Shown piece by piece: positions 35,071-46,912 of a stretch of 64,000 nt of DNA. Each line of letters opens with the position of its first letter. Within the stretch, counting starts at the first letter, position 1. The position numbers were made by a program, and so were the translations under genes. The notes beneath the pieces are model-generated. The model saw nothing but the letters and a program-made list of their open reading frames with translations, did not search any database and was not told the DNA's origin. Origin of the DNA: Oxytricha trifallax (taxonomy: Eukaryota; Ciliophora; Spirotrichea; Sporadotrichida; Oxytrichidae); NCBI GenBank assembly GCA_000711775.1, contig ARYC01017719.1, positions 1 to 64,000 on the forward strand, read 5' to 3'.

Positions 35071-36213
35071 TAATTAAAATATATTATAATTATATTGCTA
35101 AATTTTATTATATTTAGAAATTGCTAATTATAATTATTTAATATAAGTATGGATAGAATGAGAAAATTTAAAATTAGTTTTAATTAATTTTACTTTAAAA
35201 GTACAATATAAAATACATAGCAATTAAAATTTGATAAAACTGTGAGTAAATAATTTTATATACTTTTTAATATCATTTTAGTCAATGAGTTTGTACTTTT
35301 AATTCTTTATGACTATGCATTAAATGAATATATCATTGTATTCTTGTTTAATCACTATTAATGGCATAGATTTATATAAAAAATGCAATTATTGAGGAAA
35401 ATTTAAAATTTATTATGTAATAGATTTAAAATACAAAAGTGCGTTTTCATTATATTTTTAGATTTTAAGTGCAATAATTTTAGACTATTAAATGTAGAAA
35501 GTTATTAATTTGTAATTAAAATCTTCACATAATCAATCTTTAAATTCAATTTGAAATAAATAAGGACTTGCTAATTAAAATATCCAGACACAATCAATTA
35601 CTCAAGGATATTAATGTTACATTTAATTTCTAAATAAGTTGCATCTTTTATAATAAATAGATTTATATTTTAAAAAGAAAATGTATAATTTAAAAGGTAA
35701 GAGAAGCAGAATATCGTTATTTTATAATTAATTATAAATTTGATCGAGCGATTAATATATAATTTTCAATTTCATGCAAGATAAAAAGGATTATTTAATT
35801 GATTTATTAAAACTATAATTATGAAACAAATAAATAATTTAAAATTGTAAAAATTCATTTGATTTGTAAAAATTAATTTATAATTTATAAAGTAAATAAT
35901 TGAATTTGTGGTAGTTAATTTACTTGAAACTTATACAAAATAAAATTTGCTTGATAGATAATAAAAATTAGCTGCACTTAATTCTAGTTGTACCCCTTTA
36001 TCGCACCCCAAAGCAAGATATTTTGACTTAATTTATAAATTAAAAATAACTAAACAAAACATGAAAAATTAAAGACGAATTATCTCGCTCTTGGGATACA
36101 ATACAAGTATTATTTAATCTAAGTTTTCTATAAGTTATCTTCCACAAATTTAATTATTTACTTTATTAATTATAAATTAATTTTTACAAATCAAATGTAT
36201 TCCTACAAAAATA
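35071..36213. other. A+T-rich spacer
   Basis: Nothing recognised apart from a slightly richer block near 35950-36010. Confidence 0.45.
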
Positions 36214-36717
36214 TCATTTTTCTGGAATTATATCTGAGCAAATTACCTCTTCAATTTTACCATTCAACTTCTAAAAAATCACTTCAGAGTTATAGTTGTA
36301 AAAAGAAGTCACAATTATACATTAAAATCTCTTCCTTTCTTTGTTAACGTACTTTTCATGCTCATGATACTATTATTAGAAATATAACTCTGTTGATTTT
36401 AAAATTTCATTATTAACTTAACTTAAACATGATATTATAAATTCTAGGTTTCTAACATCATCATTTTTCAACTACATTCTTCTTAAGAAATTATGAAAAA
36501 CGATTTCGAATTTTAATTTTTAATGCTCTTGAACTAATGGGCTCAATTGACTTTTTAATTTATCCATAAACTCGAAATATTTATGTTAATTATCCATGAT
36601 AAACTTTATCTCTTTTTATTATTAATCTATTAAACTTCTAAGTTTTTCTGTAAATTATTATTTTGTCATTTAATTTTCTTTAGTTATTAATTCTTCTTTC
36701 ATTGAACTCATATTCAT
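36214..36717 (-). CDS. PEK-tail family protein, intact (167 aa)
   Basis: ATG 36715-36717 (MNMSSMKEELITKENQMTKQ; further Mets at residues 3 and 6) to TGA 36214-36216. Strongly helical N-terminus (SLIDQQQKEIKFIMDNQHKY), middle IVFHNFLRRMQLKNDDVRNL and EFIISCLSQVNNEILKSTEL, tail GKIEEVICSDIIPEK. A variant core, F-L-R-R-M-Q-L-K-N-D-D, lacks the Cys. Confidence 0.75.
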
Positions 36718-37498
36718 TAATGACTTAAATATTTCAACTATAAATTTTAATTAATTATAAATTTTAATATATAATGAGATTTTTATGGTAGAAGCTTTAT
36801 TTTTGTCAAAAATGAAAATTAATAAATTTATTAAAATAACTGGTTTTAAATTAATCAAATTTGTTGTTATAATTTCGCAAGCTCTCCAAATTCGTATTTT
36901 TTTACATGACTTTCATTTGCATTATTTCATTTATATTTTTAGGTTGAATAAGTTAAATATATAATAAAACAGTTTTCATTTTATTATATTTCTTTAAAGT
37001 AAATAAATAATTATATAGATATCAAAGAATTACAATGGTTTCTTTTGTAGCTTTTAATTGTTTTATAAATAACTTTTATCAATGTTTGTCAGATTATAAA
37101 TTAATTTAATAAATATAATCGAATTATTTATACAATTTTAATACTTATTCATTAAGAATTCTTTAGAGATTCCAGTAATCAAACATTAAAATTAAAATAT
37201 TGCCTTCGAATAATTTCTAAATATTAATGAAATTGTAAAAACTAAAATGAGTTTATTTTAATATTGTATCAAAGTTTTATACAGAAATTCTCATTAATAA
37301 ATTAGCTAGTTAAACTACTTTATTTTATTGTGAAAAAAATATGGAGTAAACGATAAGCAGAACAAGATATTGTTGTGAAAACTAAAACCTTCCTTAAACT
37401 ATAAAAAAAACAATGGCAAATAAACATTGGCATTACTATTCAGCAAGAACTTTAATTTTGTTTAGAGATCATCTTCAATTTTTTAATAATAATATGAT
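36718..37498. other. A+T-rich spacer
   Basis: Nothing recognised. Confidence 0.45.
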
Positions 37499-37765
37499 CA
37501 CATTGAGGTCTCTAGGGACCCCCGATCTAACATATGTTTAATATATATAAGGATCAAGCCCTTTTAATAGTAACGAATCTTGTTCGTGACAAGACAATTT
37601 TCCTTCTTTCTTCAGCAGGATTTTACATCGACTGCGCCTGTTCTCTGTCTTCACTTTCTCTTCTTCTTCTTGATGAACCTTGTTTTCATTGTTCTTGTCT
37701 TATGTTCATCTATAGGAATATTCTCTTCTTAAGTTCTTTCTTATAACTTAAGGTTATCCAGATCT
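37499..37765. other. G+C-richer island with pyrimidine tracts
   Basis: Begins at the palindrome-like GGTCTCTAGGGACC and holds a hairpin CTTGTTCGTGACAAG (about 37579-37593) and a C/T-rich tract with TTCTTCTTCTTGATGAACC. Base composition contrasts with both flanks. One + frame is open about 70 codons, but no family resemblance. Could be an MDS, an RNA gene or a small retroposon. Confidence 0.4.
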
Positions 37766-37938
37766 TTATTTAGTTTCTAGAAGTTTCTGAGTCTTTGCAT
37801 ATTTCTGAGAGTACAACTAATATTCTTGAATTCTCGGTTTTTTTCTCTTTAATTTTAATTTCCACTTTATCCAATAATATTCTAATAATAATTTTGTGAT
37901 TGGAGTTCAATCATTAAGTCTATAAGAAACATATCTTT

Positions 37939-39042
37939 TATGATATTGATAAAATACATAAAAAATAGTAAAAGTAGTGCAATTCAAAATCAGAATATAT
38001 TTATTAAATCATAACTGTCATGTTTTTTATTTATTTATAATTTAATTTAAAAAACATGGAGATGAAGTCTTGTTTTATTGTAGAGAATTTTTCGATGCAC
38101 TTAAACTTTTGAGAATCTAAATATTTTATGGCTGACTGATGGAGAAGAGAAATTAGAGCTATTATTTTAAAATAAAATGTCAGATGTGTAAAAATAATAT
38201 GATGATATTGCACATACTAATATTAGAAATTCTAAACCGAGAATGAAAGCGAATACTCTCTCATAGAATATGAAAATATTAAAGACCCAAATATCAAATA
38301 ACACAGCAGTAGGGAAACTATAAATGTAATATCTTACAAATAAATGTACTTTTACTAAATTCTTTCTAATTTAGTGCATTAGTATGCTTAGGCTACTTGG
38401 ATACATACTTAAATAAAAGTTTGAATCACAAATTTTAGCTCATTAAATGAAATTAGCCACTGCTTTTTTATTTTTGCAGAGTGATTATGTGAATACCATA
38501 GTCTAGCTTTTTGGTTTCATAAAAAACTGAGTAAAGCTTATAGCCTGAATCCAAAGCACATTCTTAAATCAGCTAAAGTTTAGAGATTGGCCAGTGGTTC
38601 CTGAAAAATCAAGCAAGAAAGTATAATGGCTTAAATCTAGAACCAAAGCTATATAAATAGCAATGACGACGAATTTCATGGACTTTAGCTCAGCTAGTCC
38701 TTATATAATGAATAACCTGCTTTATGATGGAAAGGATCAAGAAAGAAGAGGGATCCCAAATATATAATAGCCAAACTGGGTATGACAGGGAATGAGACAA
38801 AAGGAATGTATTTTTAAAACTATACAATTTATCGCAGTTTTATATACACACGCATAATAACTAAAGCCGATTTGGTTCTATAGTAGATAATTTTATAATA
38901 TTATGATAATAAAATATTTTAAAATCAATGCATCTTATTTAAACTATAAGTAAATATAAAACATTACAGTTATCATTTGAAAAAAATATATTCTGATTTT
39001 GAATTGCACTACTTTTACTATTTTTTATGTATTTTATCAATA
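37939..39042. mobile_element. 1.1-kb element with perfect 60-bp inverted repeats
   Basis: ATATTGATAAAATACATAAA...GAATATATTT at the left (to about 37998) is repeated in perfect inverse at 38983-39042, with weaker pairing further in (AACTGTCATGTTTT against its inverse). The interior is less A+T-rich and coding-like (38440-38800). No clear target duplication. Confidence 0.75.
38440..38800 (+). CDS. coding-like segments inside the 1.1-kb TIR element
   Basis: After TTTATTTTTGCAG (38465-38480, resembling an intron 3' end) one frame reads LCEYHSLAFWFHKKLSKAYS then LNPKHILKSAK. A second frame reads KFRDWPVVPEKSSKKV, MTTNFMDFSSASPYIMNNLL and YDGKDQERRGIPNIQQPNWV before TGA. A TATATAAATA lies just before the ATG at 38663. 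Not recognised; it could be a captured gene, a diverged element protein or an MDS. Confidence 0.4.
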
Positions 39043-39450
39043 TTTATATTATTGTTTCTGATCAGGTTAGGTACTTTTCCCCAATTTCTGATATCAACAG
39101 AAAAGTTTTCTGATTCAATTTTTTAATTTATAAAATTGAAATCTTATTAATCAGTTAGACTCCACCATAAAAAGTAAGATATTGTATTTTATGTTACTAA
39201 AAATTAAAATCCATTTCAAAAAATAAATGGGCCCATTTAATAGTATATATTAGAAATAATTAAAGTGATTATTATAAAACAGAGATCTTTAATTTAAAAA
39301 ATTATCTTCATTTTTCCATTATATTTCCTTAACCTATTCACTTTACGAATATAATTATTTAATAAAGGATAGTTTTATTATTTATAATGAAAATAAAAAG
39401 AGATTATTTATTTGGAATTTTAAGTTTATTAATGTTTAATTAAATTATCT

Positions 39451-39906
39451 TCATTTTTCTGGATATATTTGTTGAATTATTCTATCCTCAACGCTTTTCT
39501 AAATAGCTTCGTAATCTATTTTTGATAGTGTATCTTCCATTGACCGTTTAATTTCATTATGACTGTTTTTCAAGGATAAATATTATCCCTTAAAAACTAA
39601 AAAATCTTCAAGTTGATTGGCTTTTTTATTTGCTTACAAATTATTAACACTTTGCAAAAGAATGCTAATACTCGATTGAATTCTAAAAATTTACAATAAA
39701 AGTATCTCAAGAGAATTAATGCATCTCCATAAGTGATAAAAATTGAAAATAATATCGATTTCTTAGGATGATAATTTTGCATTAATCATTTTTTAATTTT
39801 AATCAATTAGTTTCTCTTTTATTTGAATTCCTTGATGTTCTAGAGAAATTTCTAATTCATTATGAGATTTTTCCAAAGCCTTAACTTCAGCTAGTAGATT
39901 TTACAT
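39451..39906 (-). CDS. PEK-tail family protein, intact (151 aa)
   Basis: ATG 39904-39906 (MQNLLAEVKALEKSHNELEI) to TGA 39451-39453. Heptad-like N-terminal helix, then NFYHLWRCINSLEILLLQIF (Cys kept, Met replaced) and LLQSVNNLQANKKANQLEDF. Tail KIDYEAIQKSVEDRIIQQIY then PEK. The frame is open further upstream too, so the start could be earlier. A 61-codon frame on the same strand overlaps as a shadow. Confidence 0.7.
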
Positions 39907-39945
39907 TAAATTAATTTAAGCTTCTTCTGGAAGTATTTATTAAAC

Positions 39946-40001
39946 AATTATTTTTTATTTTAAATTATTTTTTATTTTAAATTATTTTTTACTTAAATTA
40001 A
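39946..40001. repeat. three tandem copies of an 18-bp A+T unit
   Basis: AATTATTTTTTATTTTAA is repeated about three times, just upstream of the preceding minus-strand gene. Confidence 0.8.
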
Positions 40002-40808
40002 TTATTTAAATTACAATAATTTAAACATTCATTTTATTGTGTAGAATTTCAAAAATTGTTTTTTATGATTATTATTTTAATAACTAAATCTCTCAATTAT
40101 ATAATAAATAATTGCTAATTATAAACTCTAAATAAAATAAACACATTTATAAAACAATTTCAAACCTTTGCAAAAATATTAATAAATCTTATTATATAAA
40201 TGTCTTAAAATAAATTTAAATTTTTGAAAATTAAGAGCATTAAGAGCTTGAAATCTGCATTTTTGATTCATACTCAAAGCTAATTTGATTAGTTTGCACA
40301 AAAATCTATTAGAAATTTTTTTTCATTGGTTCTTTATTTCTCTAATTAAAAATACCAGCTATGAAAGTTTTTTACTTTCAAAAATAAAAATGGAATATAA
40401 TATAGTCAGAGAGAAATATTTATAAGATTTATTTCCCTGATAATTAAAAAAAAAAGTTGAAAATTATTTTGAAAGTGTCATAGATCCTATGAGCGTCACA
40501 AAAGTTCAAATTTTTTTAGTCACCAACAAATTCTGAAAAGAGGTAATTATTAAGTTACTGAATTTAATTTGAGTAAATAATTTCACATGCTAAAATATAA
40601 CTTGTTATTACTTTATAAAAAAAATTTAATAGCATATGGAATAATATTAAATAAGTTTTTATATAAAAAAATGACCTTAAATATATTCAGACAATTTAAA
40701 TTTATTATAGTTATTATTTTATACAAATTTCAATAAATTTTATAAAGCTAAATGATAAAAAATATATTTAAAACATATTTTTAAAAAATTAAATATCATT
40801 ATAAATTT

Positions 40809-41300
40809 TCATTTTTCAGACACAATATAATCAACAATATATGATGATATGTCTTCACAATCAGTATTTGTAATTTAGCCTTAATAATCATTAATTTACC
40901 TTCCCATTCCTTGAAACAGTTTACAATTTATTCTAATTACTATTTAATTTTAAGAAGTTCTTACTAATTAGTCAATTCAATATTGTTTTTATTTAATAAG
41001 ATATAATTAAATTACATATCGCTAATTTATTTTTTCGTTGAATTTATGAATTCAATTGTGAATAATCCGGACTATTTTTCCAAAACTTATTGAGGATATA
41101 TAAATTAATTCAAAAAGGTTAGTTTGACAAAACCTATTAATTTTTTATATTTAAATGGGCAGATTCAAAAGTCTTACATCTCATTCTTTCTATGAACGTC
41201 ATATATTTTTGAAAAAAAAATTATTCGTCATTCTATGCTTAAAAGAATTAAAGACTATTATTATATTACTGATTTATTTAAGAAATCAAGCAGTTCTGAA
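40809..41300 (-). pseudogene. PEK-tail family member, decayed copy of 42522
   Basis: The tail TDCEDISSYIVDYIVSEK (TGA 40809-40811) nearly equals the 42522 tail, with S for P. Upstream QNQIVIRINCKLFQGMGRQI is in frame until TGA 40977-40979. The core appears in another frame as FIERMRCKTFESAHL, against IIERMRCTTF in the intact copy. Clear duplicate, not translatable. Confidence 0.7.
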
Positions 41301-41459
41301 CTTGATTACATATCTTATAAATTTAAAAATAAAAATTATTAATAAATTATATAATTTTTATTCTAATTATTGATTTAATTTAGGGTAATAATACTTAGTG
41401 ATTTTAATTAAATATTTGAAAGTAAACTTTACTTTCAATTAATAAAATGTTCAAAATAT

Positions 41460-41984
41460 TCATTTCTCTGGATGAATAAACATCAATATCATGTCCTCCA
41501 TTTCACTTAAGCCATTTATATAAATTGAATTTTGAACTTAATCCAATGAACTTTAAGCATTATTAACTTTTTATGTTTCTGATTCAATGAGTAAATTTAA
41601 TTTCTAAAGTTGCTTCTAATTTTTGAATAATTTCTTCTTTTTCTTTATTTTAAATAACTTTTCTAATTAAATGATCTGCTTCTATTTTGAATCAAATTCA
41701 TAAAAATCTTATTATTCAATCCTTAATGAATGATTAAATATTAAATTCCAAAATAGTGGCTTCACCTTTTTAAATCTATCCTCTATAAGCGACATTTATT
41801 AAATATCTTTTAAACTAATTGTTGTGCAGTGCATGTTTTCGAGTAATTAGTACAATTTTATTGAACTAAGACAAGGCCATTGTATCTATAAATTAATTTT
41901 TTGAGTTTGTATTTATTTTATTTGCCAAACTAAATTTGTAATGTCTTGTTTAAGTTCCTCTTTTGATTTTAATTATTGTTGCAT
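41460..41984 (-). CDS. PEK-tail family protein, intact (174 aa)
   Basis: ATG 41982-41984 (MQQQLKSKEELKQDITNLVW) to TGA 41460-41462. Core LLENMHCTTISLKDIQQM at about residue 48. Then FWNLIFNHSLRIEQQDFYEF, QLEKLFKIKKKKLFKNQKQL, and the tail LSEMEDMILMFIHPEK. One of the best matches to the family pattern. Confidence 0.8.
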
Positions 41985-42521
41985 TTTTTATAAATTAATA
42001 TTATAATAATAATTTATATTTGAATCTTGTCTTTGAATAAAATTCCAAAAAATTATAATAATTATTATGAAAAAAATTATGTCAATTATTAGAATTCTTC
42101 ATCAAATTTTTAAATTGCCAAAGTTTAGACTTTAAGATAATTAAACCTTTTAATATATTTCTAAAATTAAATTAAAATTCAAATTTTAAAATCTAACAAT
42201 AAAGAAAAGTTATTATAATATGGAATATATGGAAGAAATATTTTTTATAGTTTTAACATAATCATCTAATATCAATCTATATATTTAATAATGATATTGT
42301 AAAATAGGGATAGTATTTTAGAATAAGAAATAACTAATTCTCCAATTTTATTAATTGAACACTTTCTAATATTGATAAATTTTATTAAATTGTAAACTTA
42401 TATAAATAATTTGATTAATATATGTAAAATACAATATAAAATTAATGAAAGATGCACTTAATTGAAATAATTAATATAAAAATTGACATTAAAATATTAA
42501 TGAAATTTAAATATTTAATCT

Positions 42522-43031
42522 TCATTTCTCAGGCATAATGTAATCAGTAATATATGAAGATATATCTTCACAATCTGTTTTTTGCAATTTTTCCTTAATA
42601 ATGCTTAATTCGATTTTCCATTCATTTAAAATATTACCAATATATCGGATCTAGTTTTAAAAGTTCATAATTTCTAGCTAATTAGCTGATCTAAGTGTAA
42701 TATATTAAATTGACATATTACTCAATATTTGAATGCACATAATTCTATTTGACTGTTTAATATCGTACAATTTAGAATATATATGGCTTCTCCACCAGAA
42801 TTTATCAAGAATAAAGAAATTCATTCCAAGCATGAAATGCTAAGAAATGCATTATTCTTCGAATCTTAAATGGGATTAATTGAAAGTCGTGCATCTCATT
42901 CTTTCAATTATAGTTAAGTATTTATTTATTAGTAATGCGTCAATCTATGCCTTCTCTATTTAGAGGTAGTTTTGGAATGAAATAAGGGAGTTTAAGGAGT
43001 CTGTCAGTTCATAAAATTGTTCTATATTCAT
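42522..43031 (-). CDS. PEK-tail family protein, intact (169 aa)
   Basis: ATG 43029-43031 (MNIENFYELTDSLNSLISFQ) to TGA 42522-42524. Core LTIIERMRCTTFNPHQRF near residue 45. It also reads MNFFILDKFWWRSHIYSKLY, LSNMSIQYITLRSANQLEIM, and the tail DCEDISSYITDYIMPEK. Intact partner of the decayed copy at 40809. Confidence 0.8.
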
Positions 43032-43316
43032 TAATAAAAATATTATATTTTGAAACTTAAAAACTGTAACGATTAATATTTTTAAATATTTAAATTTTAT
43101 TAAATTTAATTAAATAATCACTATTAATTTAATTATAATTAAACGAATTAAAAAATTTAATTTTGTTTTATTCAATAAAATTATAAAGATTTATTTAAAT
43201 TTATATAATCGATAAATTTGTCATTATTATTATTATAATATTTTATTTAAATGTATTCATTATTATTTTTTCGAACATTAATAAACCATATAAAATATCT
43301 TTGATTTCCTAAAATC

Positions 43317-43545
43317 TCATACTGATAAAAGTTGTAAAAAAATAACCAATTTAAATTTTACCAAAGGTTTGATAATATCTCTCAATGTTAAATTATACCA
43401 CTCGTAAACTATAGAGGATAAATGGTCCAGCATCTTATTTGAATTGATAAAGCCTTCATAGTTTTTATTATTCAGATACCTTTAGAATTCAGCATTTAAT
43501 TATATCAAAGACAAGTTTTTATGATAATCATTTTATATAAATAAT
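43317..43545 (-). CDS. unrecognised coding-like segment
   Basis: Reads LIQLNAEFQRYLNNKNYEGF, INSNKMLDHLSSIVYEWYNL, TLRDIIKPLVKFKLVIFLQL and stops at TGA 43317-43319. Balanced composition suggests real coding. No family core or tail. Could be an MDS of another gene. Confidence 0.45.
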
Positions 43546-43739
43546 ATATTCTTATAAGAAATTAGTGCTAAAAATTAAATATAAAAACGAATATTAAGTT
43601 GAAATTTTTTTTACAAACATATAAATATAAAAATCTAAAGTAGATATTATCAAGTATAATTAATTAGAGTAATGATTTTATAATCAAATTGCTTATTAAA
43701 GTTAATTAATTTAATTATTATGGTATAATTTATAATTCA

Positions 43740-44270
43740 TCATTTTTCTGGATAAATATATGTTAGTATCATGTCCTCAATTTCACTAAAATCAAATTGA
43801 TTGATAGCTTCTTCAATTTAATCACACTAATTTTATTTATTCTAAATATCATTCAATTTGACTTTCATAACTTAACCAAATTTTTAATAATCTTTTTAAT
43901 CCGTACAATACAATTGACTTTTTTAAATAAGTTTAAATGAGTAAACTTCTTAAACTAATTTATTTAATTCTAATTTTAGGACTTGGTAATAATGATAATC
44001 TATTAGAGACATACTACTTAATATCAAACTATTGATAAGACTGCTTTGAGCTCTAAAATTCTTATTTTTATTAGGAATTTTCTTGACATCTTTGAAACTT
44101 ATAGTGGTACAAGCCATATTATTAATTACATAGTTCATTTCTTTGACATACTTCAGCTCTAATAGATTATTCAAATACTTTTCCTTATTTTCTAATCGAA
44201 GCAATTGCTGCCTATAATTTTAAATGTCAGCGTGCAATAAACTTTAGTTATTAGTTTATTCGTTTTGCAT
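43740..44270 (-). CDS. PEK-tail family protein, intact (176 aa)
   Basis: ATG 44268-44270 (MQNEQTNNQSLLHADIQNYR) to TGA 43740-43742. Core VINNMACTTISFKDVKKI near residue 52. It continues SSMSLIDYHYYQVLKLELNK, VMKVKLNDIQNKQNQCDQIE, and the tail FSEIEDMILTYIYPEK. The D-Y-x-Y-Y after the core recurs in several members. Confidence 0.8.
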
Positions 44271-44645
44271 TTTAAAATATATATATTATATTATTTCAAA
44301 TATTTTATACATTGATATTTTTGTCTTTTAATGAATATTCAATTTTAAATATTAAATAAGCCAATAAAAAAAAGTAAAGCGGTTCAGAAATAAAAAGATA
44401 AATGATTAGTTTTTTTTATATTTAAAATTTCCTCCCGACTCACAAAAAAAGAATAAATTTAATATAGATAGTTGATTGATCTTTAACAATATTACAACTC
44501 TTTCCTTAAAAAATCATGTAAAATGTATTAAATTTAAATTTTATAAGAGAATATATTTTTAAGAAAGATATTAAAATTACATATTTACAAATTAAAGTAT
44601 TATTTTATATCTATTATGCTTTTAACCTATATTTTTGTCATTCAA

Positions 44646-45125
44646 TCATTTCTCTGGTTTAATAAAATTTAAAATCAATTCCTCAACTTCACCAAGGTCA
44701 ATTTAATTAATTAAATCTTCAATTAAGTCCAACTTATTTTCCTTATTATTTGCCTTAGCCAATTCTTAGTTCATGACATCTGTAAGATTATCAAGTGTTT
44801 TGTCATCTTTGCATTTCTCAATATTTTACTTAATTTTTTGTAGTTTTTCTTACGAGTAAATCTTGTCTAATTTCTTATTAATTATGCGGAAGTGTTAATA
44901 ATCGAATGTTGACATATTGTTGCACATCAAAGTTTATTGAACATTCAAACTAATTTAGAATTTTGATCCTAAGTTTGGATTATCTTGAATATCTTTTAAT
45001 TTAATTGACTAACATCTCATTTTAGTTAAAATGTAATCACATTATTTCAAATATTTGTAGTGCAAGTAATCTTTTAGAGTTTATTTTCTTTATAAAACTT
45101 TATTGATTCTTTAAATAATTTGCAT
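44646..45125 (-). CDS. PEK-tail family protein, intact (159 aa)
   Basis: ATG 45123-45125 (MQIIQRINKVLQRKQTLKDY) to TGA 44646-44648. Core ILTKMRCQSIKLKDIQDN near residue 34, then NNMSTFDYQHFRIINKKLDK, ELAKANNKENKLDLIEDLIN, and the tail LGEVEELILNFIKPEK. Confidence 0.8.
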
Positions 45126-45489
45126 TAACTATTAGCTTTTTAAGTAAATTTGATCCTGCATTTAAATTAACATTATAAAAAATATAAAGCAATTTTAGTA
45201 AGATAAATTTATTAATGAAATAAATATTTAATTTTTATTATTTACAAAATTAAGTAATGGAAATACTTAAAAAGAAGCTCACAATTTTATATTTAGGATA
45301 AAGTTAATATTTTATTTAAAATGATAATTCTATCATTACTTGCATTTTCTCACAATTTAAAGTTTAATCTAAATTAACGATTTAATTAATTAATTAACTA
45401 ATAGAATTTTAGATTATTATTAATTAATAAAAAATTTTAAATAGAGATAAATTTAAAAATATTTAAATTTTTATAAGTAAATTAATATA

Positions 45490-46395
45490 AACTTTTTATT
45501 TATTATTCATTTTTCTGGAAAGATAAATAGCAAAACTATATCTTCAACTTCTCTAAGTTTGAATGGTTTTATTATCTTCTCAATATGAATCATTTCAGTT
45601 TGAGCACTATGAATTTGGAATGATTGAAGCATCTTAATTTATTCTATATCTCCAACTTATTAATTATCTCTGCAATCCTATATCTACTTGTCTAAGAATA
45701 TAATAGATTCTTTTAATTTATAGTGTTTTTCTAAAATTCCTCTTTAGTAAAAATAATAGTCGTGGTCTTTTGAATCAAAGAAATTACAACCTTCTCGGAT
45801 AAAGTTTCTTTTAAAACTTTTTAGTAAACCTAAATGCGATGAACTATAATATTCCTTCACATTACTTCAATCGATTGTTTTGCATTTCATGTTTTATACA
45901 ATATAACATATTTGAGTATCATAGAGAAAATCAAGCTTAGTATATAATCTTTCTAATTATTATTCGATTTATTTTAGTTTTAAATGCAAGTTAGTATCTT
46001 AAGCATCTTGACTTGTTATCATATTTTGTTTTATTTAAAGTATATTTATAAATAATTAATTTTATTGTATTAAGTCCTATACTAAAAATTGAATATTTAA
46101 ACCGAATTCCATAATTCTTAAAGTTATTACTAAAAACTAAATTTAAAAATGATTGAATAATCAATATTTAATACAAAATTATAATAATAAATAAGTTATG
46201 GAGAATGTAGATTTTAATAATATCACCTAAAAAGTTCGTGATTTAAAGAGGCAAGTCAAGACTTGGACAGGAATTTAATTATATAAGTCAGATTTCCATT
46301 AGTTACACCTGGATACATAAGGTCAAAATCGCTTCTTATAAAAAATTTATTCACAAAAATATCATCATAACTTATTAGTAAACTAGCTAATAATT
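45490..46395. repeat. segmental duplication block D1, copy 1
   Basis: The minus-strand member at 45507 plus the start of the + gene at 46198 reappear at about 51905-52810 in the same arrangement. AAAGAGGCAAG(T/G)CAAGACTT is shared by both. Confidence 0.75.
45507..46022 (-). pseudogene. PEK-tail family member with one in-frame TGA
   Basis: MITSQDAQDTNLHLKLKQIE (ATG 46020-46022), LERLYTKLDFLYDTQICYIV, core QNMKCKTID, TGA (45867-45869), SNVKEYYSSSHLGLLKSFKR, SKDHDYYFYQRGILEKHYKL, QQVGDIEQIKMLQSFQIHSA, tail REVEDIVLLFIFPEK and TGA (45507-45509). The close copy at 51921 has a TGA at the same codon, so the change predates their duplication. Confidence 0.75.
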
Positions 46396-46912
46396 AAAGG
46401 TATGATCTAATTTTACAAAGACAAGAAAAAATTGTCAAAACTAAATAATAAAATAAAATAAATTTATTAAGATGCTTGAAAAATGTGGATATATACTGGT
46501 TCAAGATTCTTAATGTATAAATTAAAATTTATTAATGAACTAGAAATGCATCAAACTTGGCTAATTGAATCACAAATTATAAGTTATCATTTATTTTCGT
46601 AGTATTATAAAGCTATTAGCTAAATGGACTATAATTATATAAAGCCAGTTAAAACAATTTTTAGAAAAGATAAAGGATTTATTAAATATCAATTAAATGC
46701 ATTGTAATTAATAGAGAAATAAATAATTTAAACAAGGAAAAATCTTAAATTGGACTAACTTCAACAAAAACTTGATTTCTTTATATTTTAACTATGGAAA
46801 GTTTGCACAGATATAAGTAAATGGAAACAAAGAAAGAAGATAATAGTTATATTAAATTGAAGAGCGATTGCTTCTATAAGTTATCAATAAATTTATATTT
46901 ACGGAAAAGTGA
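46198..46912 (+). pseudogene. PEK-tail relative (subfamily B), TGA plus frameshift
   Basis: MENVDFNNITQKVRDLKRQV, YKSDFHQLHLDTQGQNRFLQ, KDKKKLSKLNNKIKQIYQDA, TGA, KMWIYTGSRFLMYKLKFINE, MHQTWLIESQ, QYYKAISQMDYNYIKPVKTI, LDQLQQKLDFF. A frame change near 46790 leads to QIEERLLLQVINKFIFTEK and TGA 46910-46912. The part from about 46402 aligns with the intact 59086 gene. The N-terminal 60 residues have no counterpart there. Confidence 0.65.

Noticed and set aside
38031..38213. Minus-strand 60-codon ORF near the left end of the 1.1-kb element
   Set aside because: No family features, and openness is expected by chance at this base composition.
41155..41373. Plus-strand 72-codon ORF
   Set aside because: Lies antisense over the decayed member at 40809-41300; its start region is the complement of the M-R-C-K-T core.
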